Assembly: GCA_016215605.1 (NCBI GenBank)
Contig: JACRJB010000056.1
Location: 51,069 to 115,068 of the forward strand
Direction: 5' to 3'
DNA: 64,000 nt
From: Rhodopseudomonas palustris
Lineage (GTDB): Bacteria; Pseudomonadota; Alphaproteobacteria; Rhizobiales; Xanthobacteraceae
The notes under the pieces were generated by a model. That model ran no database searches. It saw only the letters and a list, made by a program, of their open reading frames with translations, and was not told the origin of the DNA. Shown here in pieces: positions 36,070 through 47,839 of the stretch; within the stretch, counting starts at the first letter, position 1; every line of letters starts with the position of its first letter. The position numbers were made by a program, and so were the translations under genes.

Positions 36070-36291
36070 TCAGCAGTCGATGCAATAGCGCACCGTCCAC
36101 GCGATGTCGGAGCGGCTCGGAATGCCGAGGGCGCGCAGGGTTTCATCATCGAGCCGCGCCAAGGCGGCCACAGCGTTGATCGCATCGCGCTCGCGTGCCG
36201 GACGGCAGCGGCGCGGCGTCACAGCCGTGCCGACGAGCGATCGGTGGAATTGACCTCGATCGCCGCGCTCGCGCTTGGTCGGCTGCGTCAT
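36070..36291 (-). CDS. DUF1127-like micro-protein
   Basis: A 73-aa protein from ATG 36291. GGAGG lies about 10 bases upstream. The N-terminal half is Arg-rich; the C-terminal half, INAVAALARLDDETLRALGIPSRSDI, matches the DUF1127 pattern (L-x-x-L-x-D-x-x-L-R-D-I/L-G-I-x-R-x-x-I). Such small Arg-rich proteins act in phosphate, RNA and stress regulation in other alphaproteobacteria. It ends with two Cys (YCIDC). A copy of the shared motif lies about 80 bp upstream of the start. Confidence 0.65.
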   Translation of the reverse strand: MTQPTKRERGDRGQFHRSLVGTAVTPRRCRPARERDAINAVAALARLDDETLRALGIPSRSDIAWTVRYCIDC

Positions 36292-36368
36292 CGATCTTGT
36301 CCTCCCTTGTGACCGGCGACAGGATCGTGGAGCGCGATGACAGCGCGACGTCGGCCACTCGCATTGGC

Positions 36369-36383
36369 GTTACAAGTGCAACC
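36369..36383. promoter_or_regulatory. Motif copy 3: GTTACAAGTGCAACC
   Basis: Third member of the group at 28239 and 33801. It sits in the 260-bp space between the divergent DUF1127-like and cyclase-family genes. Flanking sequence has no other repeat. Confidence 0.35.
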
Positions 36384-36552
36384 GAGCGACGCACGTCTGA
36401 AACGCGACAGAAATAGCGGCCGGACACAGTTGCGGTGTTGACGACGGATGCAGCCGAAACGGCGTCATCCGACGCGACGCCGTGCTTCGCGTTCCGAGTA
36501 AGGCGCTATCAGCTCGCCGATAGCAGCCAGCCTTTCATCCGCCGCTCCTCCA

Positions 36553-37353
36553 ATGACGAGGTCTTTCGTGAATCGCCTGCAGCCCGTGCGGATCGTCGAT
36601 CTGTCCAAGGAGATCGTCGACAACCCGGCCGACCCGTTCTTCATGCGCGTGAAGGTGAAGCATCATCGACACGGCCGGGCCCGCTGGCTGGTGCGACTGC
36701 TGGGCTTGCCCTTCCGGCTGTTCCCGAAAGACTTCGACGGCTGGGCCGACGACACCATCACCCGCCTCGGCGTTCATGCCACCACGCATATCGACGCGCC
36801 CTGGCACTACGGCCCGACCGGCAGCGACGGGCGCCCGTTGCCGACGATCGAACAGATGCCGCTCGACCTGATGTTCGGTCCCGGCGTTGTCTTCGACATG
36901 ACCCACAAGCAGGACGGCGAGGAGATCGAGGTTGCCGACCTCGTCACGGCGCTCAGCGGCATCGGCGTGCCGCTGTCGCCGGGCACGATCGCGCTGATCC
37001 GGACCGGGCGCGATCGCTTTCAGGGCCAGCCGGACTACTGGAAGCTCGGCACCGGCGTCAGCGCCGAGGCGACCGAATGGCTGATCGACCACGGCGTCCG
37101 CGTCATGGGGATCGATCAGTGGGGCTGGGACCTGCCGTTCCATCACCAGATCCGCCGCAGCAGGAGCGAAGGGCGGAACGATCTATTCTGGGCCGGTCAC
37201 CTCGTCGGCCGGCGCAAGCCCTACTGGCACATCGAGCAGCTGCGCGGTCTCGACGCCCTGCCCACCCACGGCTTCGATATCGGGATCTTTCCGTTGCGGC
37301 TCAAAGGCGCGTCGGCCGCCCCCGCGCGCGTGGTCGCGTTCCTCTACGCGTAG
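36553..37353 (+). CDS. Cyclase-family metal-dependent hydrolase
   Basis: A 266-aa protein of the cyclase/kynurenine-formamidase fold. The metal-binding signature reads GVHATTHIDAPWHY, close to the family H-x-G-T-H-x-D-x-P-x-H with Ala-Thr in place of the Gly. LSPGTIALIRTG and a later HGVRVMGIDQWGWD are also typical. Members hydrolyse N-formylkynurenine, isatin or related amides; the substrate here is not known. A basic N-terminal insertion (about 35-60, HHRHGRARWLVRLLG) is unusual and may bind membrane or partner. It is divergent from the DUF1127-like gene and converges on tgt. Confidence 0.85.
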   Translation: MTRSFVNRLQPVRIVDLSKEIVDNPADPFFMRVKVKHHRHGRARWLVRLLGLPFRLFPKDFDGWADDTITRLGVHATTHIDAPWHYGPTGSDGRPLPTIEQMPLDLMFGPGVVFDMTHKQDGEEIEVADLVTALSGIGVPLSPGTIALIRTGRDRFQGQPDYWKLGTGVSAEATEWLIDHGVRVMGIDQWGWDLPFHHQIRRSRSEGRNDLFWAGHLVGRRKPYWHIEQLRGLDALPTHGFDIGIFPLRLKGASAAPARVVAFLYA

Positions 37354-37417
37354 TCCGTTCGCCGGAGGGCTGCGCCGATCAGAGCGCGGACCTCATCCGC
37401 CTCATCCGCCGCACCCG

Positions 37418-38551
37418 TCATCGCGCCGCGATGTCGCCCTGCTCCCAGCCGGCGCGCGTCTGCGCGCGGAACGCCTCGAAGCTTCCAGCCGCGATCGCCG
37501 CGCGCATGTCGCGCATCAAATGCTGGTAGTACGCGATATTGATCTCGGACAGCAGCATCGCGCCGAGCGTCTCGCCCGACTTGATCAGATGGTGCAGATA
37601 GGCCCGCGAGCAGTTGCGGGTCGAGGGCCAGTCGCTACTGTCGTCGAGCGGTCGCGGATCGTCGGCATGACGGGCATTGCGCAGATTGACCGGGCCGAAT
37701 TTCGTGAACGCGACGCCGTGGCGTCCGTTTCGCGTCGGCATCACGCAGTCGAACATGTCGATACCGCGCGCCACCGCTTCCAGAATATCCTCCGGCGTGC
37801 CGACGCCCATCAGATAGCGCGGCCGATCCTGCGGCAGGATCGGGGCCGCCTCCTCGATCATCGCCAGCATCACCTCCTGCGGCTCGCCGACCGCGAGGCC
37901 GCCGATCGCGTAGCCGTGGAAGCCGAGTTCGATCAGCCCGCGCGCCGAAGCGTGGCGCAGCTCCGGCACGTCGCCGCCCTGCACGATGCCGAACAGCATG
38001 TGGCCGTCCGGCGCGCGCTCGAAGGCGCGCTTGCAGCGCTCGGCCCAGCGCAGCGACAGCTGCATCGCGCGGTCGATATCGGCGTGCTCGGCCGGCAGCC
38101 GCACGCATTCGTCGAGCTGCATGGCGATGTCGCTGCCGAGCAGCAGCTGCACCTCGATCGCGCGCTCCGGCGACAGCTCGATCGCCGCGCCATCGATATG
38201 CGAGCGGAAGGTCACCGCCTTCTCTGAGACTTTGCGGAGCTGCGCCAGCGACATCACCTGGAAGCCGCCGCTGTCGGTCAGCATCGGCCCGTTCCAGGTG
38301 GTGAAGCGTTGCAGCCCGCCGAGCGCGGCGATCCGTTCGGCGCCGGGGCGAAGCATCAGGTGATAAGTGTTGCCCAATACGATATCGGCGCCGGCATCGC
38401 GCACCTCGCGCCAGTGCAGCCCCTTCATCGCGCCGGCGGTGCCGACCGGCATGAAGGCCGGCGTGCGCACCACGCCGTGCGGCGTGGTCAGCCGCCCGGT
38501 GCGCGCCGCGCCGTCGGTCCCGAGCAATTCGAAATGGTTCGGCACGCTCAT
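37418..38551 (-). CDS. tgt: tRNA-guanine transglycosylase
   Basis: A 377-aa Tgt, which swaps G34 for preQ1 in GUN-decoding tRNAs. [10 protein letters not shown] (about residue 91) carries the active-site Asp, GGLAVGEP the substrate loop, and [15 protein letters not shown] the nucleophile region. The C-terminal zinc-site pattern is reduced: C-x-C is replaced by [14 protein letters not shown] with a single Cys in the block, with His residues following. The start ATG 38551 overlaps the queA stop by 4 bases. tgt and queA are the last two enzymes before epoxyqueuosine reduction. Confidence 0.96.
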   Translation of the reverse strand: MSVPNHFELLGTDGAARTGRLTTPHGVVRTPAFMPVGTAGAMKGLHWREVRDAGADIVLGNTYHLMLRPGAERIAALGGLQRFTTWNGPMLTDSGGFQVMSLAQLRKVSEKAVTFRSHIDGAAIELSPERAIEVQLLLGSDIAMQLDECVRLPAEHADIDRAMQLSLRWAERCKRAFERAPDGHMLFGIVQGGDVPELRHASARGLIELGFHGYAIGGLAVGEPQEVMLAMIEEAAPILPQDRPRYLMGVGTPEDILEAVARGIDMFDCVMPTRNGRHGVAFTKFGPVNLRNARHADDPRPLDDSSDWPSTRNCSRAYLHHLIKSGETLGAMLLSEINIAYYQHLMRDMRAAIAAGSFEAFRAQTRAGWEQGDIAAR

Positions 38552-39624
38552 GCGGGCTCCCGGAACAGCAGGCTGGCGTCGCCATAGGAGTAGAAGCGAT
38601 AGCCGGAGTCGATCGCGTGGCGATAGGCCGCCTGCATCGTGTCGAGGCCGCAGAACGCCGACACCAGCATGAACAGCGTCGAGCGCGGCAGATGGAAATT
38701 GGTCATCAGGATATCGACCGCGCGAAAACGATAGCCCGGCGTGATGAAGATCGAGGTCTCGTCGGCGAACGGCGCGATCGTGCCGTCGGCACGCGCGGCG
38801 CTCTCCAGCAGCCGCAGCGACGTGGTGCCGACCGCGACGATGCGGCCGCCTTTGGCGCGGGCCGCATTGAGCGCGTCGGCGGTCTCTTTGCTGATCATGC
38901 CCCACTCGGCGTGCATCTTGTGCTCGGCGGTGTCGTCGGCCTTCACCGGCAGGAAGGTTCCTGCCCCGACGTGCAGCGTCACGCGATGCAGCGTCACGCC
39001 GCGCGCCGCCAGAGCGGCGTCGAGGTCGGGCGTGAAGTGCAAGCCAGCGGTCGGCGCCGCGACGGCGCCTTCGTTGGCGGCGAACATGGTCTGGTAGTCG
39101 GCCGCGTCCTGCGCATCCGGCGCGCGCTTGGAGGCGATGTAGGGCGGCAGCGGCGTCGCGCCGAGTTCGGCGATCGCCTGGTCGAGCGCAGGGCCGTGAA
39201 AACTGAAGCTCAGCGTCACCTCGCCGGCGTCGCCCTTGGCCTCGACGGTGGCGTCGAGATGGCCGAGCAGACAGACCCGCCCGTCATGGCCGAACCGCAC
39301 CACGTCGCCTTCGCTGAGCTTCTTGGCGGGCTTCACCAGCGCCTGCCAGCGCGAGCCGTCGAGCCGCTTGATCAGCGTCGCGTCGATCTTCGGCTCGGTG
39401 GCGCGGCCGATGCGGCGGCCGCTGAGCTGCGCCGCGATCACCCGCGTGTCGTTGACGACGAGTTGATCGCCGGGGGCAAGCAGCGCCGGCAGGTCGCGCA
39501 CGATGCGATCTTCGAGCGCCGCGCCCGGACGCACCACCAGCATCCGCGCAGCATGGCGCGGCGACACCGGCCGCAGCGCGATGTTGTCGGTCGGCAGCTC
39601 GAAGTCGAACAGGTCGGTGCGCAT
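38548..39624 (-). CDS. queA: S-adenosylmethionine:tRNA ribosyltransferase-isomerase
   Basis: A 358-aa QueA, which converts preQ1-tRNA to epoxyqueuosine-tRNA using the ribosyl group of SAM. It begins [16 protein letters not shown] and contains [33 protein letters not shown] and [14 protein letters not shown], all family hallmarks. ATG 39624 gives the normal length; a longer frame runs back through the repeat at 39633-39744 and is rejected. It is coupled to tgt by ATGA overlap. Confidence 0.97.
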   Translation of the reverse strand: MRTDLFDFELPTDNIALRPVSPRHAARMLVVRPGAALEDRIVRDLPALLAPGDQLVVNDTRVIAAQLSGRRIGRATEPKIDATLIKRLDGSRWQALVKPAKKLSEGDVVRFGHDGRVCLLGHLDATVEAKGDAGEVTLSFSFHGPALDQAIAELGATPLPPYIASKRAPDAQDAADYQTMFAANEGAVAAPTAGLHFTPDLDAALAARGVTLHRVTLHVGAGTFLPVKADDTAEHKMHAEWGMISKETADALNAARAKGGRIVAVGTTSLRLLESAARADGTIAPFADETSIFITPGYRFRAVDILMTNFHLPRSTLFMLVSAFCGLDTMQAAYRHAIDSGYRFYSYGDASLLFREPA

Positions 39625-39632
39625 ACGATGTC

Positions 39633-39744
39633 CGTCATCGCCGGACTTGATCCGGCGATCCATCCGCTTCGAAAGATGGATGCCCGGGCCTCCGCCGCGC
39701 CGAAGGGGCTCCGGCCCCGCAGGCGGGTCAAGCCCGGGCATGAC
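39633..39744. repeat. Palindromic repeat upstream of queA
   Basis: Starts CGTCATCGCCGGACTTGATC and ends with AGCCCGGGCATGAC; inner arms GGCGATCCATC and GATGGATGCCC are complementary with mismatches, and GGGGCTCCGGCCCC makes a central hairpin. It belongs to the same class as 470-560. It lies between ppiB and queA, both on the minus strand, so it would separate their transcription. Confidence 0.65.
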
Positions 39745-39793
39745 ACCTTCTATGTAACGATGCCCGCCGCTAATGAGCGGGCGCCGTCGCTAA

Positions 39794-40261
39794 TCAAGCC
39801 GCCGCGTCGGCGGCCATCGAGGCCTTGACGATCTTGTCGGGGTTCTGCACCGGCTCGCCGCGCTTGATCTTGTCGACGTTCTCCATGCCTTCGATCACCT
39901 TGCCCCACACCGTGTACTGGTTGTCGAGGAAGCGGGCGTCGTCGAAGCAGATGAAGAACTGGCTGTCGCCGGAATCCGGATTGGCGGCGCGCGCCATCGA
40001 GGTGGTGCCGCGGACGTGCGGCTCCTTGTTGAATTCGGCCTTCAGCTTCTTGCCCGAGCCGCCGGTGCCGGTGCCCTGCGGGCAGCCGGTCTGCGCCATG
40101 AAGCCCTCGATCACGCGATGGAACACGATGCCGTCGTAGAAGCCTTCGCGCACCAGCTCCTTGATGCGGGCGACGTGGTTCGGCGCCAGATCCGGGCGCA
40201 TCTCGATCTTGACCGGGCCCTGGGTGGTTTCGAGGATCAGGATGTTGTCGTTGTCAGCCAT
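39794..40261 (-). CDS. ppiB: Cytoplasmic cyclophilin-type peptidyl-prolyl isomerase
   Basis: A 155-aa cyclophilin without signal peptide. Core residues of the active site are seen in FYDGIVFHRVIEGFMAQTGCPQGTGTGGSG, the substrate pocket SMARAANPDSGDSQFFICF, and WGKVIEGMENVD. It catalyses proline isomerisation during folding. A second cyclophilin with a signal peptide is 180 bp upstream on the same strand, so the pair covers cytoplasm and periplasm. Confidence 0.93.
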   Translation of the reverse strand: MADNDNILILETTQGPVKIEMRPDLAPNHVARIKELVREGFYDGIVFHRVIEGFMAQTGCPQGTGTGGSGKKLKAEFNKEPHVRGTTSMARAANPDSGDSQFFICFDDARFLDNQYTVWGKVIEGMENVDKIKRGEPVQNPDKIVKASMAADAAA

Positions 40262-40443
40262 GCTGTCTTCTCATCTGGTTTTGGGGATTGCACTGCGATC
40301 GTCGAACCGCAGCATGAAGGCGCCGTCAATGCGCGACGGCGTGGCCGATGCCGTGCCTCAACGGCAGGCGCGACCTGGACTAACTGCTATTTCGCCACCA
40401 CCGGCGCCGCCGCGCCGACGCGCGCCGGCCCGGCGGCGGCCGA

Positions 40444-41007
40444 TTACTTGACGTCCGAGGCGACCTGCACCTTGACCATCTTGTCCGGGTCGGTCACCGA
40501 GCCGCCCGGCGAGCCGGCCGAGGCCTTCTTCAGCTTGTCGACCACGTCCATCCCGGACACCACCTGCCCGATCACGGTGTACTGGCCGTTCAGGCTCGGT
40601 CCGTCGTCGAACATGATGAAGAACTGCGAGTTCGCGCTGTCGACGCTGTCGCCGCGCCGCGCCATGCCGACGATGCCGCGCTTGAACGGCACCTGGGAGA
40701 ACTCCTGCTTCAGGTTCGGATATTTCGAGCCACCGGTGCCGTTGAAATTCTGGCCGTCGCCGGTCTGCGCCATGAAGCCGGCCATCACGCGATGGAACGG
40801 CACGTTGTTGTAGAAGCCCTCGCGCGCCAGCTGCTTGATCCGCTCGGCGTGCTGCGGCGCGATGTCCGGCCGGAGCTGGATCACGATCCGGCCCTTGCTG
40901 CTGTCGATGACGATGGCGTTCTGCTTGTCGAGGCCGGCGGGAAGCTGCTGCGCGACGGCCGGCAGCGCGAACACCAGCGCGGCGATGATGCCCATCAAAC
41001 GGATCAT
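40444..41007 (-). CDS. ppiA: Exported cyclophilin-type peptidyl-prolyl isomerase
   Basis: A 187-aa protein with an N-terminal signal peptide (MIRLMGIIAALVFALPAVAQ, cleavage likely after Ala19), then a cyclophilin domain: FYNNVPFHRVMAGFMAQTG, VGMARRGDSVDSANSQFFIMF, IGQVVSGMDVVDKLK. A periplasmic folding catalyst is expected. It lies 25 bases downstream of coaD on the minus strand and probably shares its transcript. Confidence 0.92.
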   Translation of the reverse strand: MIRLMGIIAALVFALPAVAQQLPAGLDKQNAIVIDSSKGRIVIQLRPDIAPQHAERIKQLAREGFYNNVPFHRVMAGFMAQTGDGQNFNGTGGSKYPNLKQEFSQVPFKRGIVGMARRGDSVDSANSQFFIMFDDGPSLNGQYTVIGQVVSGMDVVDKLKKASAGSPGGSVTDPDKMVKVQVASDVK

Positions 41008-41032
41008 GGAAACTCCGGATTGGAAAAGCCGG

Positions 41033-41530
41033 CTAGCCGGCGAATTTCGATTTCAGACTGGCCGCGACATCCGGCGGCACGAAGGCGGACACGTCACCGC
41101 CCATCGCAGCGATCTGCCGCACCAGTGTGGCGGTGATCGGGCGCACCCCGACCGAGGCCGGCACAAACACGGTATGAATTGCCGGCGCCATGGTCTCGTT
41201 CATGCCGGCGATCTGCATTTCGTAGTCGAGATCGGTCCCGTCGCGCAGGCCGCGGATCATCAGCGTCGCGCCGACCTGCTGCGCCGAGGTCACGGTGAGG
41301 TTGTCGTAGGTGGTGCAATCGAACGCACAGCCGGCCGCCTTGGCGACCGGTTCGAACACGGAGCGCACCATCGCCAGCCGCTCTTCGGTGGTGAACAGCG
41401 GCTTCTTGCCGGGATGGATACCGATCGCCACCACGAGTTTGTCACACAACGCGACCGCGTGGCGGACGACGTCGAGATGACCGTTGGTGACGGGATCGAA
41501 GGAGCCGGGATACAGCGCGATACGGGACAT
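41033..41530 (-). CDS. coaD: Phosphopantetheine adenylyltransferase
   Basis: A 165-aa CoaD, which transfers AMP from ATP to 4'-phosphopantetheine in coenzyme A synthesis. The nucleotidyltransferase motif is [14 protein letters not shown] (8-21); [11 protein letters not shown] is the pantetheine-site region; [11 protein letters not shown] is the C-terminal motif. ATG 41530 (MSRIALYPG) matches the family; a 30-codon upstream extension is not conserved. It heads a unit with the exported cyclophilin. Confidence 0.95.
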   Translation of the reverse strand: MSRIALYPGSFDPVTNGHLDVVRHAVALCDKLVVAIGIHPGKKPLFTTEERLAMVRSVFEPVAKAAGCAFDCTTYDNLTVTSAQQVGATLMIRGLRDGTDLDYEMQIAGMNETMAPAIHTVFVPASVGVRPITATLVRQIAAMGGDVSAFVPPDVAASLKSKFAG

Positions 41531-41842
41531 ACGTCCGTCTAGCGCGCCCGCCGAAAGCTCGCAAGCCGATCTGGTTCCGGCACCAAAGCGGGTTTTATTT
41601 CGCTCTGCGGACCGAACCAAACGGCCGCTTCGAACGTCTATTCCGGGACAGGTGGACGACTGAAAACATTACGGTTTTTGCCGGAATGTTTCATGGAACC
41701 TTGACCGGAGAAACAAATTCGGGCGGCCACGAAACCTGATTGGGGCCGTGACGAAGATGTCCTGAAACCGGGCTTGGCTAAACCATCAGCATTGGGAAGC
41801 GACAAACCACCGGGCCGAAGGCCCGCCGACAGGGGACCGTCT

Positions 41843-42100
41843 ATGATCAAGGCTCTTTCTGCAGTCGCCATCGCAGCGTTCGTGGCTGCTGCCCTCACCA
41901 TCCTCCCGGGCTTCGCGCCGCGCGTCGAAGCCAGTGTTCCGGTGGCGCTCGCCAAGGGCGACCGGCTCGACATCCGCCCGCTGGGCACGAGCTGTTCGGA
42001 ACAAGCCTGGCCGAATTTTGAGCCGTCCTGCCTGCGCAACGCCGACGCCCGCAAGGCGCCGGTCCGTCAGGCCCGCCTCGTGACCGCGGAACGCCCGTGA
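41843..42100 (+). CDS. Small secreted protein, CSEQAWPNFEPSCLR type
   Basis: An 85-aa protein from ATG 41843 with AGGGGA upstream. Residues 1-30 are a signal peptide (SAVAIAAFVAAALTI..., Ala-Ser cleavage region). The mature part contains two Cys in CSEQAWPNFEPSC, a pattern I recall in many short Bradyrhizobiaceae exported proteins of unknown function. The start at 41774 would add a Pro/Arg-rich leader and is rejected. It stands alone between coaD and gyrA. Confidence 0.7.
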   Translation: MIKALSAVAIAAFVAAALTILPGFAPRVEASVPVALAKGDRLDIRPLGTSCSEQAWPNFEPSCLRNADARKAPVRQARLVTAERP

Positions 42101-42158
42101 GGTTCGTGCGTTAACGCTCTGAAATCACCAAGCGCCTTCCCTCCAGGAGCGCTCTTCG

Positions 42159-42189
42159 AAGGCCCTCGGTATGCCCCACCGGGGGCCTT
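42159..42189. terminator. Bidirectional terminator-like hairpin
   Basis: AAGGCCCTCGG (42159-42169) pairs with CCGGGGGCCTT (42179-42189) apart from one G-T wobble, with a 9-base loop. It lies between the small secreted gene and the 3' end of gyrA (convergent). The T-run is short. Confidence 0.55.
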
Positions 42190-42216
42190 TCGATTCCAGG
42201 GTCGACCAGCGGCCGA

Positions 42217-44964
<2,748 letters not shown>

Positions 44965-45131
44965 GGGTGAGTTCCGGTCAGATTCTGTTGCGAATCATAT
45001 AGCGCATCGAGCCGGCGCAAGCCACCCTCGCGGGTCCCTTTTCAGGGCTTTTTCCAGCCGTTTTTCCAATGACTTAGCGGAGGTTTGGAGCGAGCCTTCG
45101 GCGGCCTCGGCGGAGCCGCCGGAAACGCCGA

Positions 45132-46505
45132 TCACTCGGCGCGCGGAACCGCGCCGAAACGCTCGACGACGACGTCGCGCTTGGTCTCGTCGACCCGCAC
45201 CGTCATGGCGTAACGGCCCTCGTGCAGCTCCTTGGCGAGCACCTCGGCGTTGCGATGCAGCCAGCTCACGCCCGCGCCGTCGGCGGCGTCGATCGTCAGA
45301 TCGAGCACCGTCCGGGTCATCGCCAGCCGCTGTTCGATCGCCAGCAGCAGTTCGTCGATGCCCTCGCCGCTCACCGCCGACACCAGGAAGCACGGACGAT
45401 CCTCGGCGCGCCTCGCCGCGATGTTGCGCAGCTCTTCGCGCTGCTCCGGCTCGAACCGATCGATCTTGTTCCAGATCTCGAGAATACGGCCGCCATCGGC
45501 CTCTACGCCGAGCTGGCGCAGCACCGCGTCGACGTCGCGCTCCTGCGCCTCGGCGTCTTCATGCGAGATGTCGCGGACGTGCAGGATCAGATCGGCTTCC
45601 AGCACCTCCTCCAGTGTGGCGCGGAACGCCGCGACCAGCTGGGTCGGAAGATTGGAAATGAAGCCGACGGTGTCGGACAGCATCGCCTTGCCGCCATGGG
45701 GCAAACTCAAGGCACGCAGCGTCGGGTCCAGCGTCGCGAACAGCATGTCGGCGGCCTGCACGTCGGCGCGGGTCAGCCGGTTGAACAGCGTCGATTTGCC
45801 GGCATTGGTGTAGCCGACCAGCGCGACCACGCGATACGGCACGCGCTGGCGGCCGGCGCGATGCAGCCGCCGCGTCGCCTGGACCTTCTTGAGCTCGTTC
45901 TCCAGCCGTGAGATGCGATCGCCGATCAGGCGGCGGTCGGCTTCGATCTGGGTTTCGCCGGGGCCGCCCATGAAGCCGAAGCCACCGCGCTGGCGTTCGA
46001 GATGGGTCCAGGACCGCACCAACCGCGAGCGCTGATAGTTGAGATGCGCCAGCTCGACCTGCAACGCGCCTTCCTTGGTCTTGGCGCGGCGGCCGAAGAT
46101 CTCCAGGATCAAGCCGGTGCGATCGAGCACCTTGGCGCCCCAGGCCTTCTCCAGATTGCGCTGCTGGATCGGCGACAGCGCGCAGTCCATCACCACGAGA
46201 TCGGCCTCGTGGCCCTTGATGATGCCGAGGATCTCCTCGACCTTGCCCTTGCCCAGATAGGTCGCCGGCCGGATCTGGCTGATCGGCGTCAGCACCGCCT
46301 CGGCGATCTCCAGATCGATGGCACGCGCCAGCCCCGCCGCCTCGTCGAGCCGGGCGTCGCTGTCGCGCACGGCCAGGATGCCGGCGGCGTCGGGATCGGT
46401 CTTGCGGACACGCAGATACGGCCCGACGACGATCACTCGCCCGGTTTTGCCGTCTGTTGCCGACCGCGGACGGTCGGCGGCCCCGTCAAAGCTGCGGGGT
46501 TCCAA
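45132..46505 (-). CDS. hflX: Ribosome-associated GTPase HflX
   Basis: A 457-aa HflX GTPase, which splits stressed or stalled ribosomes. The N-terminal domain has TYLGKGKVEEI and VVMDCALSPIQQRNLEKAW; a central GGFGFMGGPGETQIEADRR is the HflX hallmark; the G domain begins with GYTNAGKSTLF, DTVGF (G3) and NKID (G4). The start is TTG 46505, about 7 bases after AAGG. It follows hfq by 11 bases, the usual hfq-hflX pair. Confidence 0.96.
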   Translation of the reverse strand: MEPRSFDGAADRPRSATDGKTGRVIVVGPYLRVRKTDPDAAGILAVRDSDARLDEAAGLARAIDLEIAEAVLTPISQIRPATYLGKGKVEEILGIIKGHEADLVVMDCALSPIQQRNLEKAWGAKVLDRTGLILEIFGRRAKTKEGALQVELAHLNYQRSRLVRSWTHLERQRGGFGFMGGPGETQIEADRRLIGDRISRLENELKKVQATRRLHRAGRQRVPYRVVALVGYTNAGKSTLFNRLTRADVQAADMLFATLDPTLRALSLPHGGKAMLSDTVGFISNLPTQLVAAFRATLEEVLEADLILHVRDISHEDAEAQERDVDAVLRQLGVEADGGRILEIWNKIDRFEPEQREELRNIAARRAEDRPCFLVSAVSGEGIDELLLAIEQRLAMTRTVLDLTIDAADGAGVSWLHRNAEVLAKELHEGRYAMTVRVDETKRDVVVERFGAVPRAE

Positions 46506-46516
46506 TCAGGACCTTC

Positions 46517-46765
46517 TCAAGCTGGTGAGTCCTCGCCGCCTTCGAACAACTGAATCGGCGCACCCGGCATGATCGTCGAAATCGCATGCTTGTAGACCAG
46601 CTGCGAATGACCGTCGCGCCGCAACAACAGGCAAAAATTATCGAACCAAGTGACAATGCCTTGCAACTTGACCCCGTTCACCAAAAAAATCGTCAGAGGA
46701 GTCTTCGTCTTACGAACATGGTTCAGGAAGGTGTCTTGTAGGTTTTGTGCGCGGTCTGCCGCCAT
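46517..46765 (-). CDS. hfq: RNA chaperone Hfq
   Basis: An 82-aa Hfq, the hexameric Sm-like protein pairing small RNAs with mRNAs. Sm1 ([22 protein letters not shown]...) and Sm2 ([11 protein letters not shown], with the conserved YKHA) are intact. The C-terminal tail is very short, as usual in alphaproteobacteria. Coupled in a unit with hflX; dat lies 178 bp upstream, giving room for an own promoter. Confidence 0.98.
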   Translation of the reverse strand: MAADRAQNLQDTFLNHVRKTKTPLTIFLVNGVKLQGIVTWFDNFCLLLRRDGHSQLVYKHAISTIMPGAPIQLFEGGEDSPA

Positions 46766-46943
46766 TTTTATTCCCGCAATTGGAATTGTCTTTTCTTGCC
46801 GCGGTGCGTCTCTCTGCGGAGCTTCACCTCGGTTGTCAGCCTCCCTGAGATCCCCCTCCGGAAACTGACAGAGAGATTAGAGGGCACGCGTGCTTGTTAG
46901 GCAAGCAGCTAAATCGGACGGCGTGCTCCGCGAGCCACAAAAT

Positions 46944-47801
46944 TCAGGAAAAGGCCGAAAACCGATGAAACTGCTCGCGCAGCCGGCGAGCCACCGGGCC
47001 CGGCGTGCCACTTCCGATGGCATGCCCGTCGATCGCGACCACCGGCATCACGATCATGCTCGCGGCGGTGACGAACGCCTCCGCCGCCTCGGCCGCCTCG
47101 GCCGGCGTGAACGGGCGCTCCTCGAACCGGATCTGCAGCGCCTCCAGCGCCTCGATCAGCACGCCCCGGGTGATCCCCGACAGGATCCCGGACTTGTCCG
47201 GGCGGGTCACCACCCGCCCCTCCTTGGTGACGATCCAGGCGTTGCTCGACGAGCCCTCGGTGACGAAGCCGTCGCCGTCGACATACCAGGCCTCGTAGGC
47301 GCCGGCGTCGCGGGCCGCCTGCTTGGCCAGCACGTTGGGCAGCAGCGCCGTTGATTTGATGTCGACCCGCGGCCAGCGGTTTTCCGGCACGGTGATCACC
47401 TTGATGCCGCGCGCGGCGTTGTCGGCGCCCTTGGCCGGGTTGATGGTGCGCGCGGTCACCACCAGGCTGGGCTTGACCGCGCTCGACGGAAAACCGTGGT
47501 CGCGCCGGGCGACGCCGCGGCTGATCTGCAGATAGACGATGCCGAAGCTGACGCGGTTCCGCCGCACCACCTCGTGCAGCACCACCGCGAGCGACGACAG
47601 CGGCATCGGCAGCGCGATCCGCAGTTCGCCGAGCGAGCGCTGCAGCCGCGCCAGGTGCCGCGGCATGTCGACGAGTTGGCCGCCGCGCACTTCGCAGACT
47701 TCGTAGACGCCGTCGGCGAACTGATAGCCGCGGTCCTCGATGTTGACGCTGGCGTCGCGCATGTCCTGATAGCGGCCGTTCACATAGGCGATGCGCGACA
47801 T
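46944..47801 (-). CDS. dat: D-amino-acid aminotransferase (class IV PLP enzyme)
   Basis: A 285-aa fold-type IV aminotransferase that interconverts D-amino acids and 2-oxo acids, giving D-Glu and D-Ala for the cell wall. EDRGYQFADGVYEV opens the family, Lys in VDIKSTALLPNVLAK is the PLP Lys, and TEGSSSNAWIV and GILSGITR bind the phosphate. It lies between ntrX (38 bases upstream) and hfq, an order conserved in Rhizobiales. Confidence 0.9.
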   Translation of the reverse strand: MSRIAYVNGRYQDMRDASVNIEDRGYQFADGVYEVCEVRGGQLVDMPRHLARLQRSLGELRIALPMPLSSLAVVLHEVVRRNRVSFGIVYLQISRGVARRDHGFPSSAVKPSLVVTARTINPAKGADNAARGIKVITVPENRWPRVDIKSTALLPNVLAKQAARDAGAYEAWYVDGDGFVTEGSSSNAWIVTKEGRVVTRPDKSGILSGITRGVLIEALEALQIRFEERPFTPAEAAEAAEAFVTAASMIVMPVVAIDGHAIGSGTPGPVARRLREQFHRFSAFS

Positions 47802-47839
47802 CGATCAATTCCGGAAACGAGTGCAGGTGAGGACGACGC

